NCBI GenBank assembly: GCA_017160915.1
Contig: JACAWG010000056.1
Span: 1-54,599 of the forward strand
Direction: 5' to 3'
DNA: 54,599 nt
Source of the DNA: Aggregatibacter actinomycetemcomitans
GTDB lineage: Bacteria; Pseudomonadota; Gammaproteobacteria; Enterobacterales; Pasteurellaceae
Positions 1 through 8,822 of the stretch are shown here, in pieces. Position 1 is the first letter of the stretch, and every line of letters begins with the position of its first letter. The position numbers and the translations under genes are program-made. The notes under the pieces are model-generated. The model had not been told where the DNA came from. It did not search any database and worked only from the letters and a program-made list of their open reading frames with translations.

Positions 1-168
1 TTAACCCACTTTTTACCAACTATTTTGTCTACTATGCCTTTTTACATCGCACTAAAAGTGCGGTCAGTTTTTCCGGTGTTTTTTTTAAACGCTTGGGCTA
101 TTTATTCACCCTTCGGACCATTGTCAAAATCAACATTCAAAAAACATTATTTTTTGTGACCGCACTTT
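1..168. other. Intergenic edge with two facing uptake signal sequences
   Basis: No coding region is supported here. One USS lies at 56-64 on the plus strand and an opposing one at 159-167, directly downstream of the minus-strand rluC stop. The copy at 55-81 belongs to a 27-base stretch repeated exactly at 36145-36171. Confidence 0.6.
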
Positions 169-1128
169 TTACTTCGTCTCACGCAACTGTTTCAGAATGC
201 CTTTCATTTTTTCATCTAATGGCGCGGTTAAACGCAAGGTTTCGCCGCTGTGCGGATGTTCAAAACGAATAGCGTAGGCGTGTAAAAATAAGCGACTTAA
301 TCCTAATTCCGCCATGTGCTGATCAAATTCTTTATCACCGTATTTGCTATCGAACGCGATAGGGTGACCGGCATATTGGGTATGCACCCGAATTTGGTGA
401 GTACGCCCGGTGACAGGTGACGCTTTGATTAGCGTGGCATTGGTATAGCGTTCTTCCACGGAAAAACGGGTTTCTGAGGGCTTGCCTTGTTCGCTCACTT
501 TCACGATCCGTTCACCGCCGGCAAGTTCATTTTTCAGCAAAGGCGCTTGCACCACTTTGCAGTGCGATTGCCACTGCCCGCGCACGAGCGCCAAATAATC
601 TTTTTGCACGGTTTTTTCACGCAGTTGTTCGTGCAGATTACGTAAAGCAGAACGTTTTTTCGCCACTAATAAAATGCCCGACGTATCGCGATCTAAACGA
701 TGAACCAATTCTAAAAAACGGGCTTCCGGACGAAGTGCACGCAAGGCTTCAATGACGCCGAAATCCAACCCACTGCCACCGTGTACGGCAATGCCGGAAG
801 GTTTGTTGAGCACCAATAAGTAATTGTCTTCAAAGATGATGTGTTGTTCCAGTTGGGCAACTTTCGTGAGCTTATTGGAAATCGTCGCCTGCGCTTTTTC
901 CGCTACACGAACGGGCGGAATGCGCACCACATCATCCGCCAGCAATTTATATTCAGGCTTGCTTCTGCCTTTATTCACCCGCACTTCGCCCTTGCGCACA
1001 ATACGATAAATCAGGCTTTTCGGCACACCTTTTAAACGCGCCAGTAAGAAATTGTCCAGTCGTTGACCGGCTTCATCGTCGCTGACAGTTAAAAATTGCA
1101 CGCTTGGGTTGATGATTTTTTCGCTCAT
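169..1128 (-). CDS. rluC: 23S rRNA pseudouridine synthase RluC
   Basis: Pseudouridine synthase of the RluA/RluC family, known to modify three uridines of 23S rRNA (955, 2504 and 2580 in E. coli). The 319-residue protein has an N-terminal S4 RNA-binding domain (about residues 18-75). The catalytic domain carries the signature HRLDRDTSG at 143-151, with D146 as the expected nucleophile. The family length is usual and the ATG at 1128 gives a natural start. It is divergent from rne, the same arrangement as in E. coli, which supports RluC over RluA or RluD. A facing USS pair downstream may help to terminate it. Confidence 0.93.
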   Translation of the reverse strand: MSEKIINPSVQFLTVSDDEAGQRLDNFLLARLKGVPKSLIYRIVRKGEVRVNKGRSKPEYKLLADDVVRIPPVRVAEKAQATISNKLTKVAQLEQHIIFEDNYLLVLNKPSGIAVHGGSGLDFGVIEALRALRPEARFLELVHRLDRDTSGILLVAKKRSALRNLHEQLREKTVQKDYLALVRGQWQSHCKVVQAPLLKNELAGGERIVKVSEQGKPSETRFSVEERYTNATLIKASPVTGRTHQIRVHTQYAGHPIAFDSKYGDKEFDQHMAELGLSRLFLHAYAIRFEHPHSGETLRLTAPLDEKMKGILKQLRETK

Positions 1129-1593
1129 ATTTGTCTATTTATTGCCACGGTTACAAAATTCGGCACGCATCATAGCATATCGCGCCATGGGTTTGAATGT
1201 GGCGGAGAATATTCGTCGAATTATGATAACCGCCTTGCTAAAAATCCCTATTCGGGCGATAATAACGAGCATTTTTAAGTTGCAAAAAACGCTTAAAAAT
1301 AAATACGTTATCATTGACGGGATATAATGCGGCATTCGGCATAAGACATTGATAGGTCAATGATTTTTTAGCATCAGAATGAGCGTCGGCTTGCAGACCA
1401 TTTTTTCTAACAGGTTTTGTTTTATTAAAATTTCGACATTCGATTGATTTTAATAGGTAGTCAATGCACCCAGCAGATGACGGTCGGGAAGACGGACATT
1501 CTGCGACAGACACGAGGTCGATTACTAAGCAAAGTGCGGTCATTTTTGGTGGAGTTTTTTAGGGTTCGCCCTTTTTTATAAAAGAGAAAACGA
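1129..1593 (+). promoter_or_regulatory. rluC-rne intergenic region and long rne leader
   Basis: This 465-base gap holds no convincing gene. A TATAAT hexamer at 1323-1328 is the best -10 candidate for rne; no good -35 element is visible at standard spacing. It would give a leader of about 260 nt. In E. coli the long rne 5' UTR is the site of RNase E autoregulation through structured hairpins, so a similar role is plausible. Just downstream lies a short hairpin (CATTGA 1347-1352, TCAATG 1357-1362) followed by a T run. A USS lies at 1532-1540, before the ribosome binding site. Confidence 0.45.
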
Positions 1594-4485
1594 ATGAAAA
1601 GAATGTTAATCAATGCGACTCAAAAAGAAGAGTTGCGCGTTGCGTTAGTCGATGGACAACGCTTATTCGACCTAGACATTGAAAGTCCGGGACATGAACA
1701 GAAAAAAGCCAATATTTACAAGGGGAAAATCACTCGCGTTGAGCCGAGTTTGGAAGCCGCTTTTGTGGATTACGGCGCAGAACGTCACGGTTTTTTACCG
1801 TTGAAAGAAATTGCCCGCGAATATTTCCCGGCGGATTATGTATATCAAGGTCGCCCGAATATTCGCGATATTATCTCGGAAGGACAGGAAGTCATTGTTC
1901 AGGTCAACAAAGAAGAGCGCGGCAATAAAGGTGCGGCGCTAACGACGTTTGTTTCCTTGGCGGGAAGTTATTTGGTGATTATGCCGAATAATCCGCGCGC
2001 CGGCGGGATTTCCCGTCGTATTGAAGGTGACGAGCGTTTGGAGCTAAAAGATGCGTTGAGTTCTTTGGATGTGCCTGACGGCGTGGGGTTAATCGTACGC
2101 ACCGCGGGTGTGGGAAAATCCCCGGAAGAATTGCAATGGGACTTGAAAGTGCTTCTGCATCATTGGGAAGCCATTAAACAGGCGTCTCAAAGCCGCCCAG
2201 CGCCTTTCTTAATTCATCAGGAAAGTGATGTTATCGTGCGCGCCATTCGCGATTATTTGCGTCGTGATATCGGCGAAATCTTAATTGATAGCCCGAAAGT
2301 TTATGAAAAAGCCAAGGCGCACATTAAATTGGTTCGTCCGGATTTTATTAATCGGGTGAAATTATATCAAGGCGAAGTGCCGCTATTCAGCCATTATCAA
2401 ATTGAGTCACAAATCGAATCGGCATTCCAACGTGAAGTGCGTTTGCCTTCCGGCGGTTCCATCGTTATTGACGTGACCGAAGCCTTGACCGCCATTGACA
2501 TTAACTCAGCCCGTTCTACCCGTGGCGGCGACATTGAAGAAACCGCGTTAAATACCAACCTGGAAGCTGCCGATGAAATTGCCCGTCAATTACGTTTGCG
2601 CGACTTGGGCGGTTTAATCGTGATCGACTTTATCGATATGACGCCGGTTCGCCATCAACGTGAAGTGGAAAACCGTATCCGTGATGCGGTGCGTCAGGAT
2701 CGGGCGCGTATTCAAATCAGCCGTATTTCCCGTTTCGGGTTGTTGGAAATGTCCCGTCAGCGTTTGAGTCCGTCATTAGGCGAATCCTCTCACCATGTCT
2801 GCCCGCGTTGCCAAGGCACCGGCAAAATCCGTGATAACGAGTCACTTTCCCTTTCCATTTTGCGTTTATTGGAAGAAGAAGCGTTAAAAGAAAATACCAA
2901 ACAGGTTCATACCATCGTTCCGGTACAAATTGCCTCTTACTTGCTCAATGAAAAGCGGAAAGCCATTCATAGCATCGAAAAACGCCACAATGTGGATATT
3001 ATCGTGGTACCGAATGAAGCCATGGAAACACCGCACTTTAGTGTGTTCCGCGTGCGCGATGGGGAAGAAGTTAACGAGTTAAGTTATAACTTAGCCAGAT
3101 TACATCAGGATCAAGATGAGACCTTTGTGGCTGAAGAATCCTTGGTTTCCCGTAACATTGACACTGCGCCTGCGGAAACGCCGGCGGTGGAAAGTGCGGC
3201 GGTTTCTTTATCTATTCCGATGCCGGCACCGGAGCCTGTTGAGCGTAAAGAGCAAAGCGGTCCGTCGTTGTTAAGCCGTTTATTGGCGGCGTTAAAAGGC
3301 TTATTTGCTTCTGAGCCGAAACAGGAAGAACAAAATAAGAAAACGCGTAATAACAATAGAAACAGTAACAATAATCGCAATCGTCGCAATCAGGAACGTC
3401 GTAATAATCGCCGTAACCGTAATGACAATGCGGAAAATGTGGCTGAAGAGCAAACGCAAACGGCAGAAAAAACCGAGAGAGCCGAAAGCAGAAATCGCAA
3501 TCAGGAGCGTAATGCCAAACGTAGTCGCAAACCTGAAGTGATTGAAGAAGTGATTAAGCCAGAGACTTCCGCGCCGGTTAGCGAAGAAAAGGCGGAACCG
3601 ACACAACGTCGTCAACGTCGCGATTTGCGCAAAAAAGTGCGCCTGAATGAAGAGGAAACGAATGAGGTTCCGTCTTCCAAACCAACAGTCGCACAATTTG
3701 CAGAAAATACCGTCGTTGAGCCAAAAGCGGATGACGCGGTAGTCGCAACGGATGTGATTGATGTTGAGGATAATACTGAAGCCGATAAAGGGCGCGATAA
3801 TTCACGCCAACGTCGTTTGCCGCGTCATTTGCGCGTCAATAATCAACGCCGTCGTCGCAATACGCAAGAAAGATCCCCGATGCCATTATTTGCGGCAGTG
3901 GCTTCACCGGAGTTGGCAAGCGGTAAAGTGTGGATCGACATGGGGCAGAGCGTTCAGCCGAAGGAAAATAGCTTCTTATCCGTTGATGAACTTCTTGAGC
4001 AACAAAATCAATCTGACGCAGGCGAACAGGAGCAAAGCATTACTGTGCCGGCATTGGATATGATTGTTGAGAAAAGTAAGAATGACGTTCAGCCGTTAAC
4101 GGAGTTTATTACCCAACCGGCAAATGATTCCGTTGAGAAAAAAGTACAGGCATCGTTACAACGCTTGAATAACAATGTGGTATCCGCTCCGACGGAAGCA
4201 ACAGCTGAGGCGATTGTGACAACGGACGTGTCCCATGATGTGAAATTCATGGACGAAACTGACCGCACTTACGTGTTTAACGGACGTGCCGGCACATTCT
4301 CGGTAGTGACTCACACTAAAGCGGAAGCGACTTTGGCGAAGTCTTCCGATGCACCGATTGCGACTTATCCGGTGCAAGAATGGCAGGAATCCCGTTATTA
4401 TTTCTACGGCAAAGGTGCGGCAGGACATCACACGGCAATCAGCCATGTTTATGCCGAGCCGACCAAAGCGGAAGCGGTGAAATAA
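1594..4485 (+). CDS. rne: Ribonuclease E, degradosome scaffold
   Basis: Single-strand endoribonuclease for mRNA decay, rRNA and tRNA processing; membrane-associated scaffold of the degradosome. The 963-residue protein (E. coli 1061) has an N-terminal S1 domain (about 35-125), the RNase H/5'-sensor/DNase I-like catalytic core with the motifs AIDINSAR and [10 protein letters not shown] that carry the two metal-binding aspartates, and the zinc-link CPRC (C403, C406). The C-terminal half is low-complexity, rich in Arg, Asn and Glu (about 580-770), as expected for the unstructured scaffold and RNA-binding region. The extreme C-terminus contains [10 protein letters not shown], closely matching the PNPase-binding end of E. 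coli RNase E. Preceded by a long leader that may mediate autoregulation. Confidence 0.97.
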   Translation: MKRMLINATQKEELRVALVDGQRLFDLDIESPGHEQKKANIYKGKITRVEPSLEAAFVDYGAERHGFLPLKEIAREYFPADYVYQGRPNIRDIISEGQEVIVQVNKEERGNKGAALTTFVSLAGSYLVIMPNNPRAGGISRRIEGDERLELKDALSSLDVPDGVGLIVRTAGVGKSPEELQWDLKVLLHHWEAIKQASQSRPAPFLIHQESDVIVRAIRDYLRRDIGEILIDSPKVYEKAKAHIKLVRPDFINRVKLYQGEVPLFSHYQIESQIESAFQREVRLPSGGSIVIDVTEALTAIDINSARSTRGGDIEETALNTNLEAADEIARQLRLRDLGGLIVIDFIDMTPVRHQREVENRIRDAVRQDRARIQISRISRFGLLEMSRQRLSPSLGESSHHVCPRCQGTGKIRDNESLSLSILRLLEEEALKENTKQVHTIVPVQIASYLLNEKRKAIHSIEKRHNVDIIVVPNEAMETPHFSVFRVRDGEEVNELSYNLARLHQDQDETFVAEESLVSRNIDTAPAETPAVESAAVSLSIPMPAPEPVERKEQSGPSLLSRLLAALKGLFASEPKQEEQNKKTRNNNRNSNNNRNRRNQERRNNRRNRNDNAENVAEEQTQTAEKTERAESRNRNQERNAKRSRKPEVIEEVIKPETSAPVSEEKAEPTQRRQRRDLRKKVRLNEEETNEVPSSKPTVAQFAENTVVEPKADDAVVATDVIDVEDNTEADKGRDNSRQRRLPRHLRVNNQRRRRNTQERSPMPLFAAVASPELASGKVWIDMGQSVQPKENSFLSVDELLEQQNQSDAGEQEQSITVPALDMIVEKSKNDVQPLTEFITQPANDSVEKKVQASLQRLNNNVVSAPTEATAEAIVTTDVSHDVKFMDETDRTYVFNGRAGTFSVVTHTKAEATLAKSSDAPIATYPVQEWQESRYYFYGKGAAGHHTAISHVYAEPTKAEAVK

Positions 4486-4498
4486 TCGCCTGAAAATA

Positions 4499-4532
4499 AA
4501 GCAGTTAAATAGAATCTTTTATTTAACTGCTT
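4499..4532 (+). terminator. Hairpin after rne
   Basis: Perfect 12-bp inverted repeat (4499-4510 with 4521-4532, loop of 10). There is no T tract after it, so it may act as a 3' stabilising or processing hairpin rather than a strong terminator. Its 3' arm touches the -35 element of the tRNA-Ser promoter. Confidence 0.5.
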
Positions 4533-4559
4533 GACTTGATGTAGCAAAGTCCGTATTAT
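4531..4559 (+). promoter_or_regulatory. tRNA-Ser promoter
   Basis: TTGACT at 4531-4536, a 17-base spacer and TATTAT at 4554-4559, located 18 bases before the tRNA. This is a near-consensus sigma-70 promoter. Confidence 0.7.
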
Positions 4560-4577
4560 TCACCTCGCTCAAAACAC

Positions 4578-4667
4578 GGAGGAATGGTCGAGCGGTTGAA
4601 GGCACCGGTCTTGAAAACCGGCGAGGGTTTACGCCCTCCCTGGGTTCGAATCCCAGTTCCTCCGCCA
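4578..4667 (+). tRNA. tRNA-Ser (anticodon UGA)
   Basis: The 90-base gene (CCA end encoded) folds as a class II tRNA. The acceptor stem GGAGGAA pairs with TTCCTCC, the D arm contains GGTCGAGCGGTTGAAGG, the anticodon loop CTTGAAA gives UGA, a long variable arm follows (GCGAGGGTTTACGCCCTC), and the T arm contains GGTTCGAATCC. The long variable arm plus UGA identify serine. It has its own promoter and is followed by a terminator hairpin. Confidence 0.97.
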
Positions 4668-4676
4668 TATTCAGAA

Positions 4677-4710
4677 AAGGCGCTAAGTGATGAACTTAGC
4701 GCCTTTTGCT
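4677..4710 (+). terminator. Rho-independent terminator after tRNA-Ser
   Basis: AAAGGCGCTAAG pairs with CTTAGCGCCTTT around a 6-7 base loop, followed by TTGCTTTT. The position, 10 bases after the tRNA, fits tRNA transcript termination. Confidence 0.85.
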
Positions 4711-4729
4711 TTTGTCGTTTTCTGCTTTT

Positions 4730-4810
4730 CTAACGTGGCGATGTCATTGAATTTATGAGTGCAAGTTCCTCTTTGGTGACATGTCTGTATTTATCCAATC
4801 CTTGAATCAT
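4730..4810 (-). other. Possible 26-codon remnant or tiny ORF
   Basis: A short open frame reads MIQGLDKYRHVTKEELALIN followed by six more residues and TAG. The composition looks protein-like, but there is no Shine-Dalgarno sequence, the frame is closed just upstream, and I recognise no family. It lies in the gap between tRNA-Ser and the doxX-like gene and could be the debris of a lost gene. Very uncertain. Confidence 0.15.
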
Positions 4811-4872
4811 CTTGTTAAAAACAACTTAAATATCTACCGCACTTTATTTTGTTTGATTGAATTTAGGCAATA

Positions 4873-4905
4873 AAAAAGGATTAGGGGTTGCCTAATCCTT
4901 TTTCC
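4873..4905 (-). terminator. Terminator of the doxX-like gene
   Basis: AAGGATTAGG (4876-4885) pairs with CCTAATCCTT (4891-4900) around a 5-base loop, with A/T runs on both flanks. It lies 16 bases past the minus-strand stop of the doxX-like gene and could work in either direction. Confidence 0.8.
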
Positions 4906-4920
4906 GAAATATTGTAGAGG

Positions 4921-5310
4921 TTATTTTTTACCGATTTTATTATCTAATGCAAAGGCACCGGCGCCGGCAAAAACAAAGTATAAAAAGATGAAGCAGTATA
5001 AAAATGCCGGTTCACCGCCTTTCAAAAGTGGATATGGGGAAGCGTGGAACATGAAGTAAGCCACTGCCATTTGACCGCTGAGTAAGAACGCGGATACGCG
5101 GGTAAATAAACCTAAAATCAGTAGAATACCGAACACCAATTCAATTAAACCGCCGATACCCATTAAAGACGCCAGTTGAACGGAACCGTTACCGCCGGTC
5201 ATTGAAATCGGGAATTCCCAGAATTTTGCCGTGGCGTGTAAAACGAAAGCGTAACCCGAAGTGATACGTAGTAAGCCTAAAAAGTAATTGCTGTATTTGT
5301 TTAAAAACAT
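4921..5310 (-). CDS. DoxX family inner membrane protein
   Basis: A 129-residue protein with about four hydrophobic membrane segments, matching the DoxX family in length and pattern: GLLRITSGYAFVLHATAKFW near the N-terminus, then GGLIELVFGILLILGLFTR. The start at 5310 (MFLNKYSN) follows GGAAG at 5316-5320; the frame is open upstream but has no better start. DoxX proteins are membrane subunits of varied quinone or thiol-linked systems; the exact role here is unknown. It lies 103 bases downstream of dsbD on the same strand, so co-transcription and a link to redox chemistry are possible but unproven. Confidence 0.85.
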   Translation of the reverse strand: MFLNKYSNYFLGLLRITSGYAFVLHATAKFWEFPISMTGGNGSVQLASLMGIGGLIELVFGILLILGLFTRVSAFLLSGQMAVAYFMFHASPYPLLKGGEPAFLYCFIFLYFVFAGAGAFALDNKIGKK

Positions 5311-5413
5311 TTTTTCTTCCTTAAATAAAATAATGAAAATTGAGGATGTGTATGCTAACAATAAATCTAAAAGAAAAAAACAAGAAAAACAGAAAAGGAT
5401 TTTTTCTTATTGG

Positions 5414-7192
5414 TTAATTATTCGCAGTTTTTGCCGCCTGTAACGTTTGTAAAAATGCGTCTCCGTCCATAAAGCCGGTAATGCGGAGCGATGAGATTTC
5501 TTTGCCTCGAGCGTTAAAAAGAATCAACGTCGGCAAGCCGGTGACAGACAGCTGCTTCATTAAAGTGCGGTTGTTTTCGCTATTGTTTGTCATGTCGATT
5601 CTTAACAGTAAAACGTCTTTTAATGCGTCCTGCACTTGCGGTTCCGCAAAGGTTTTATGCTCGAATTCTTTACAAGCCACGCACCAATCCGCGTAGAGAT
5701 CCAACAGCGCCAGCGATTTCGGGTTTTTCGCTAATACCTGTTGTAATTCCTCGTAGTTTTGTACCGATTGAAATTTAAGGGGACTTATGACCGCACTTTG
5801 GGTTTCGGCGTGGTGGGCATTATTTTGCCACAACCAATTTTGCAGTGGCTGCGCCAGCGTGATGGCGGCAATCAGAAAAACAATGCGGAACAATAAACCG
5901 ATGCCGGTGGTGCGCATTTGGGTGGCGAGCCAAACAAAGAAGCTGACGCCAAGTAACGCCCATAAACGCGGTTCCCAATCCGGCGGAAGAACGCGGGAAA
6001 GCAGAAAGACCGGTAAGGCAAGCATGACAAAACCAAAGGCGGTTTTTACATTTTCCATCCAGGCACCGGATTTCGGCAGGATTTTATTGCCGAACACGGT
6101 AATCAGTATTAGTGGTAAGCCCATGCCGAGTGCCAATAAATAAAGGGTTAATGCACCGCTCACAAAGTCGCCTGATTGCGCCACGTAAAGCAACGCGCCG
6201 GAAAGTGGTGCGGATGTGCAGGGCGAGGCGACCAAACCCGCGATGGCACCCATGACAAATACGCCGAAAAAGGCGCCGCGTTTTTGTTGCTGGCTTAATT
6301 GGGTGAGCTTGGTTTGTAAGGATGGCGGCAATTGCAATGTGAACACGCCGAACATGGAAAGCGCCAGCAAAATAAACACCACCGACAAGCCGATTAGCAC
6401 ATAGGGGCTTTGTAACGCCACTTGGAACGGTAAACCAATGAGCACGACCAATAAGCCCATCAGCGTATAAGTTAGCGCCATGCCTTGCACATACACGAAA
6501 CTCAACGCAAAGGCACGCCAGCTATGGCTATGTTCCGCTCTGTTGCCGATAACAATCGCCGATAACAGCGGCAACATGGGCAACACACAAGGAGTAAATG
6601 CTAAACCGATGCCCAGCACAAAAAACCATAACATGGCGTATTTGCTTTGGAATAAACTGTCGGCGAGCTGATTTTGTTGAGATGAAAAAACACTTGGATT
6701 TTTGACCGCACTTTCGTCCTTCGCTTCTTCCGTTTTCGCGGTTAATGCAGGGGTTGAAGCATTCTGTAAAAGCTCGCCAAGGGTAAATTGTTTGGTTTCC
6801 GGCGGATAACAAAATCCGTGGGTACAACCTTGATAAGTCACGGCGAACACATCTTGCGGGTTGCTATGAGGCAATGGCAGACGTAAAGAAAGTTGATGTT
6901 TGAAGATTTGCACCGTACCGAAATACGGATCTTCATATTGCTCCGCATGGCTTAAAAATTGCGGTTGGCTTTCAATAGGTTGTCCGTTGAGAGCAAATTC
7001 CAGTTTGTCTTGATAGAGATAATAATTTTCGACGATTTGCCAATGAAGTGAAATGTCGTTGCCGGATCCCTCGGCTTGAAGTTGAAACGCTTGATCGACC
7101 GGTAAAAATTTCGGTTTTTGGTTAAACAGATCCACGGCTTGCGCACCGAATGCGGCAAAAAAGCAGAGGATAATGAGGAGAAATTTTTTCAT
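5414..7192 (-). CDS. dsbD: Thiol:disulfide interchange protein DsbD
   Basis: Inner-membrane reductase that passes electrons from cytoplasmic thioredoxin to periplasmic DsbC and to cytochrome c maturation proteins. All three modules are visible. There is a signal peptide (MKKFLLIILCFFAAFGAQA) and a periplasmic alpha domain with the redox pair in GCTHGFCYPP. The membrane domain has eight or so helices with the paired cysteines in TPCVLPMLP and SPCTSAP. The C-terminal thioredoxin-like gamma domain carries YADWCVACK. I chose the ATG at 7192; an in-frame ATG at 7213 would add seven residues before the signal peptide, and the GGAAG between the two starts favours 7192. Length is close to the family norm. 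Confidence 0.95.
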   Translation of the reverse strand: MKKFLLIILCFFAAFGAQAVDLFNQKPKFLPVDQAFQLQAEGSGNDISLHWQIVENYYLYQDKLEFALNGQPIESQPQFLSHAEQYEDPYFGTVQIFKHQLSLRLPLPHSNPQDVFAVTYQGCTHGFCYPPETKQFTLGELLQNASTPALTAKTEEAKDESAVKNPSVFSSQQNQLADSLFQSKYAMLWFFVLGIGLAFTPCVLPMLPLLSAIVIGNRAEHSHSWRAFALSFVYVQGMALTYTLMGLLVVLIGLPFQVALQSPYVLIGLSVVFILLALSMFGVFTLQLPPSLQTKLTQLSQQQKRGAFFGVFVMGAIAGLVASPCTSAPLSGALLYVAQSGDFVSGALTLYLLALGMGLPLILITVFGNKILPKSGAWMENVKTAFGFVMLALPVFLLSRVLPPDWEPRLWALLGVSFFVWLATQMRTTGIGLLFRIVFLIAAITLAQPLQNWLWQNNAHHAETQSAVISPLKFQSVQNYEELQQVLAKNPKSLALLDLYADWCVACKEFEHKTFAEPQVQDALKDVLLLRIDMTNNSENNRTLMKQLSVTGLPTLILFNARGKEISSLRITGFMDGDAFLQTLQAAKTANN

Positions 7193-7355
7193 AAAACGGT
7201 TGTTATCTTCCATAAAATGTCGCTCATTCTAGCATTAGCAAAAATAAATTGCTGTAAAATATCATGCTTTAGAGGCTGTTGTACCTATTGTTGCGATTTA
7301 TTCCGTATGAAATTCGGCGTAAAATTTATCAATGAAAAATAACTGAGGTAATCAA

Positions 7356-7925
7356 ATGAACATTGCGGTTTATTGTGGCGCGGCACTTGGCAATTCGCCG
7401 AGCTATCGTCTGGCAACCATTCAATTAGGCGAATGGATTGCGCAACATCGGCATACGTTGGTTTATGGTGGCGGCAGGGCTGGGTTGATGGGCGTCTTGG
7501 CGGATACGGTACTTTCCAACGGCGGCACCGTTATCGGCGTGATTCCTGAATTTTTACAGGCGCGGGAATTGGCACATCAAGGCTGTACGGAAATTATCAT
7601 TGTGGATTCCATGTCGGAACGAAAAGCCAAAATGCTGGCATTAGCCGACGCTTGTATTGCCTTGCCGGGCGGGCCGGGCACGTTGGAAGAAATCAGCGAA
7701 GTCTATTCCTGGGCGCGTATCGGTAAAAATCCCCATCCTTGTATTTTATTTAACCAAGACGGTTTTTATGAACCGCTGAGAAGTCTGTATCAAAGCATGG
7801 TCACTGCCGGTTTCTTGACGCAAAGTTATTTTGATAAGCTATTATTTAGCGTAGATCTTGTTGAAATAGAACGTTTTATTCTTAATTATCAAGTGCCGGA
7901 AATTCGTACTTACGAAGATGTATAA
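7356..7925 (+). CDS. LOG family phosphoribohydrolase (TIGR00730 type)
   Basis: A 189-residue Rossmann-like protein with the LOG signatures: YGGGRAGLMG (nucleotide phosphate binding) and PGGPGTLEEISEVYSW (catalytic PGGxGTxxE). The family cleaves nucleoside 5'-monophosphates such as cytokinin ribotides to base and ribose 5-phosphate; bacterial members also act as AMP/nucleotide nucleosidases. The RBS GAGGT lies 7 bases before the ATG. It is divergent from dsbD across 163 bases. The physiological substrate in Pasteurellaceae is unknown. Confidence 0.85.
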   Translation: MNIAVYCGAALGNSPSYRLATIQLGEWIAQHRHTLVYGGGRAGLMGVLADTVLSNGGTVIGVIPEFLQARELAHQGCTEIIIVDSMSERKAKMLALADACIALPGGPGTLEEISEVYSWARIGKNPHPCILFNQDGFYEPLRSLYQSMVTAGFLTQSYFDKLLFSVDLVEIERFILNYQVPEIRTYEDV

Positions 7926-8046
7926 AAAGTGCGGTCAAAAATGAAGTTGTTTTTCTATGAGAATCAACCCAGTGATTTTTTTGCGCCTTCCACGATTATT
8001 CTTATTATCCAACTCTAAGTTATCACTTTTTTCGTTATCTTATTTT

Positions 8047-8091
8047 TTATTTTAAAATAAGTTTGCTTCCATGGTTTTTTTTGTGTAAGAT
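8047..8091 (+). promoter_or_regulatory. Promoter and 14-base palindrome upstream of rpmE2
   Basis: TTGCTT (8063-8068), a 17-base spacer and TAAGAT (8086-8091) form a plausible sigma-70 promoter. A perfect palindrome TTATTTTAAAATAA (8047-8060) abuts the -35 element and could be an operator. Type B L31/L36 genes are typically Zur-controlled, but this palindrome is not a clear Zur box. Confidence 0.4.
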
Positions 8092-8136
8092 GGCGCGCAT
8101 TGTTATTTTTCACTAAAAAATAAGGATTACAGAAAA

Positions 8137-8409
8137 ATGAAAAAAGGTATTCATCCGGAAAATTATCGTACCGTTCTCTTTTATGATTCCAATGCCAAAC
8201 AAGGTTTTTTGATTCGTTCCTGTGCCAGAACCACCAACACCAACACCATGAAATGGGAAGATGGCAAAGAATATCCGGTCTTTATGTGTGATACGTCCTC
8301 CGCCTCACATCCGTTTTACACCGGCAAAACCAGACAGGTCGCCAACGAAGGGCGCGCCAGTGATTTCGCCAACCGTTACGGCAAATTCGGTGCATTTAAA
8401 TCAAAATAA
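8137..8409 (+). CDS. rpmE2: 50S ribosomal protein L31 type B
   Basis: A 90-residue L31 paralogue of the zinc-independent (type B, YkgM) class: it starts [10 protein letters not shown] and lacks the CxxC zinc motif of type A L31, having instead [18 protein letters not shown] and later HPFYTGKTR. In other bacteria this form replaces zinc-binding L31 during zinc limitation and frees zinc; the pair is usually under Zur. It is followed 9 bases later by rpmJ2, so the two form an operon. The start follows AAGGA. Confidence 0.95.
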   Translation: MKKGIHPENYRTVLFYDSNAKQGFLIRSCARTTNTNTMKWEDGKEYPVFMCDTSSASHPFYTGKTRQVANEGRASDFANRYGKFGAFKSK

Positions 8410-8418
8410 GGAATCCTC

Positions 8419-8559
8419 ATGCAAGTATTATCTTCATTAAAAAGTGCCAAAACCCGTCATCCGGGTTGTAAAGTCGTACGTCGTCACGGTGTGGTTTATG
8501 TGATCTGTAAAGAAAATCCGCGTTTTAAAGCGCGCCAAGGCGGCAAGAAAAAACGTTAA
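8419..8559 (+). CDS. rpmJ2: 50S ribosomal protein L36 type B
   Basis: A 46-residue protein beginning [20 protein letters not shown] and ending GGKKKR. It is the alternative (YkgO-like) L36 and lacks the full four-ligand zinc site of type A L36. Its gene starts 9 bases after rpmE2 behind AAGGAA, matching the ykgM-ykgO pair of enterobacteria. Function: structural protein of the large subunit, expected to be used under zinc limitation. Confidence 0.93.
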   Translation: MQVLSSLKSAKTRHPGCKVVRRHGVVYVICKENPRFKARQGGKKKR

Positions 8560-8606
8560 AAATGTGTTCCTGTTTTTGTGTGTAACTTTGGGCCTTGCGC
8601 TCAATT

Positions 8607-8641
8607 ATCCTCCGATGATGTATTGCGTCGGAGGATTTTTT
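8607..8641 (+). terminator. Terminator of rpmE2-rpmJ2
   Basis: ATCCTCCGA (8607-8615) pairs with TCGGAGGAT (8628-8636), followed by TTTTTA. It lies 48 bases after the rpmJ2 stop. Confidence 0.88.
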
Positions 8642-8671
8642 ATTTTGGCAACAAGAGGTTGAAGCAGGCAA

Positions 8672-8693
8672 TTTTATGACTTAGATCATAAAA
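8672..8693. promoter_or_regulatory. Perfect dyad upstream of arcA
   Basis: TTTTATGA (8672-8679) and TCATAAAA (8686-8693) form an 8-bp dyad with a 6-base centre, about 130 bases before the arcA start. The shape is that of a dimeric regulator site. A possible arcA -10 (TATAAA) lies at 8750-8755. Confidence 0.35.
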
Positions 8694-8822
8694 TCAAATT
8701 CTAATGTACCGAATTCTGCATTTTTTTATTGTTACAATAATGTTGCAACTATAAAATGGAACTTATTTAAAATATAACAGCCTTATGGAAAAAGCTATAA
8801 CGACAAAAGTAAGGATTTGCCA

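Noticed and set aside
1238-1543. Minus-strand ORF of 101 residues in the rne leader.
   Set aside because: No RBS or recognisable protein; it overlaps the expected rne promoter and leader.
3111-3696. Minus-strand ORFs opposite the rne C-terminal region.
   Set aside because: They are shadows of the low-complexity Arg/Asn/Glu-rich segment of RNase E.
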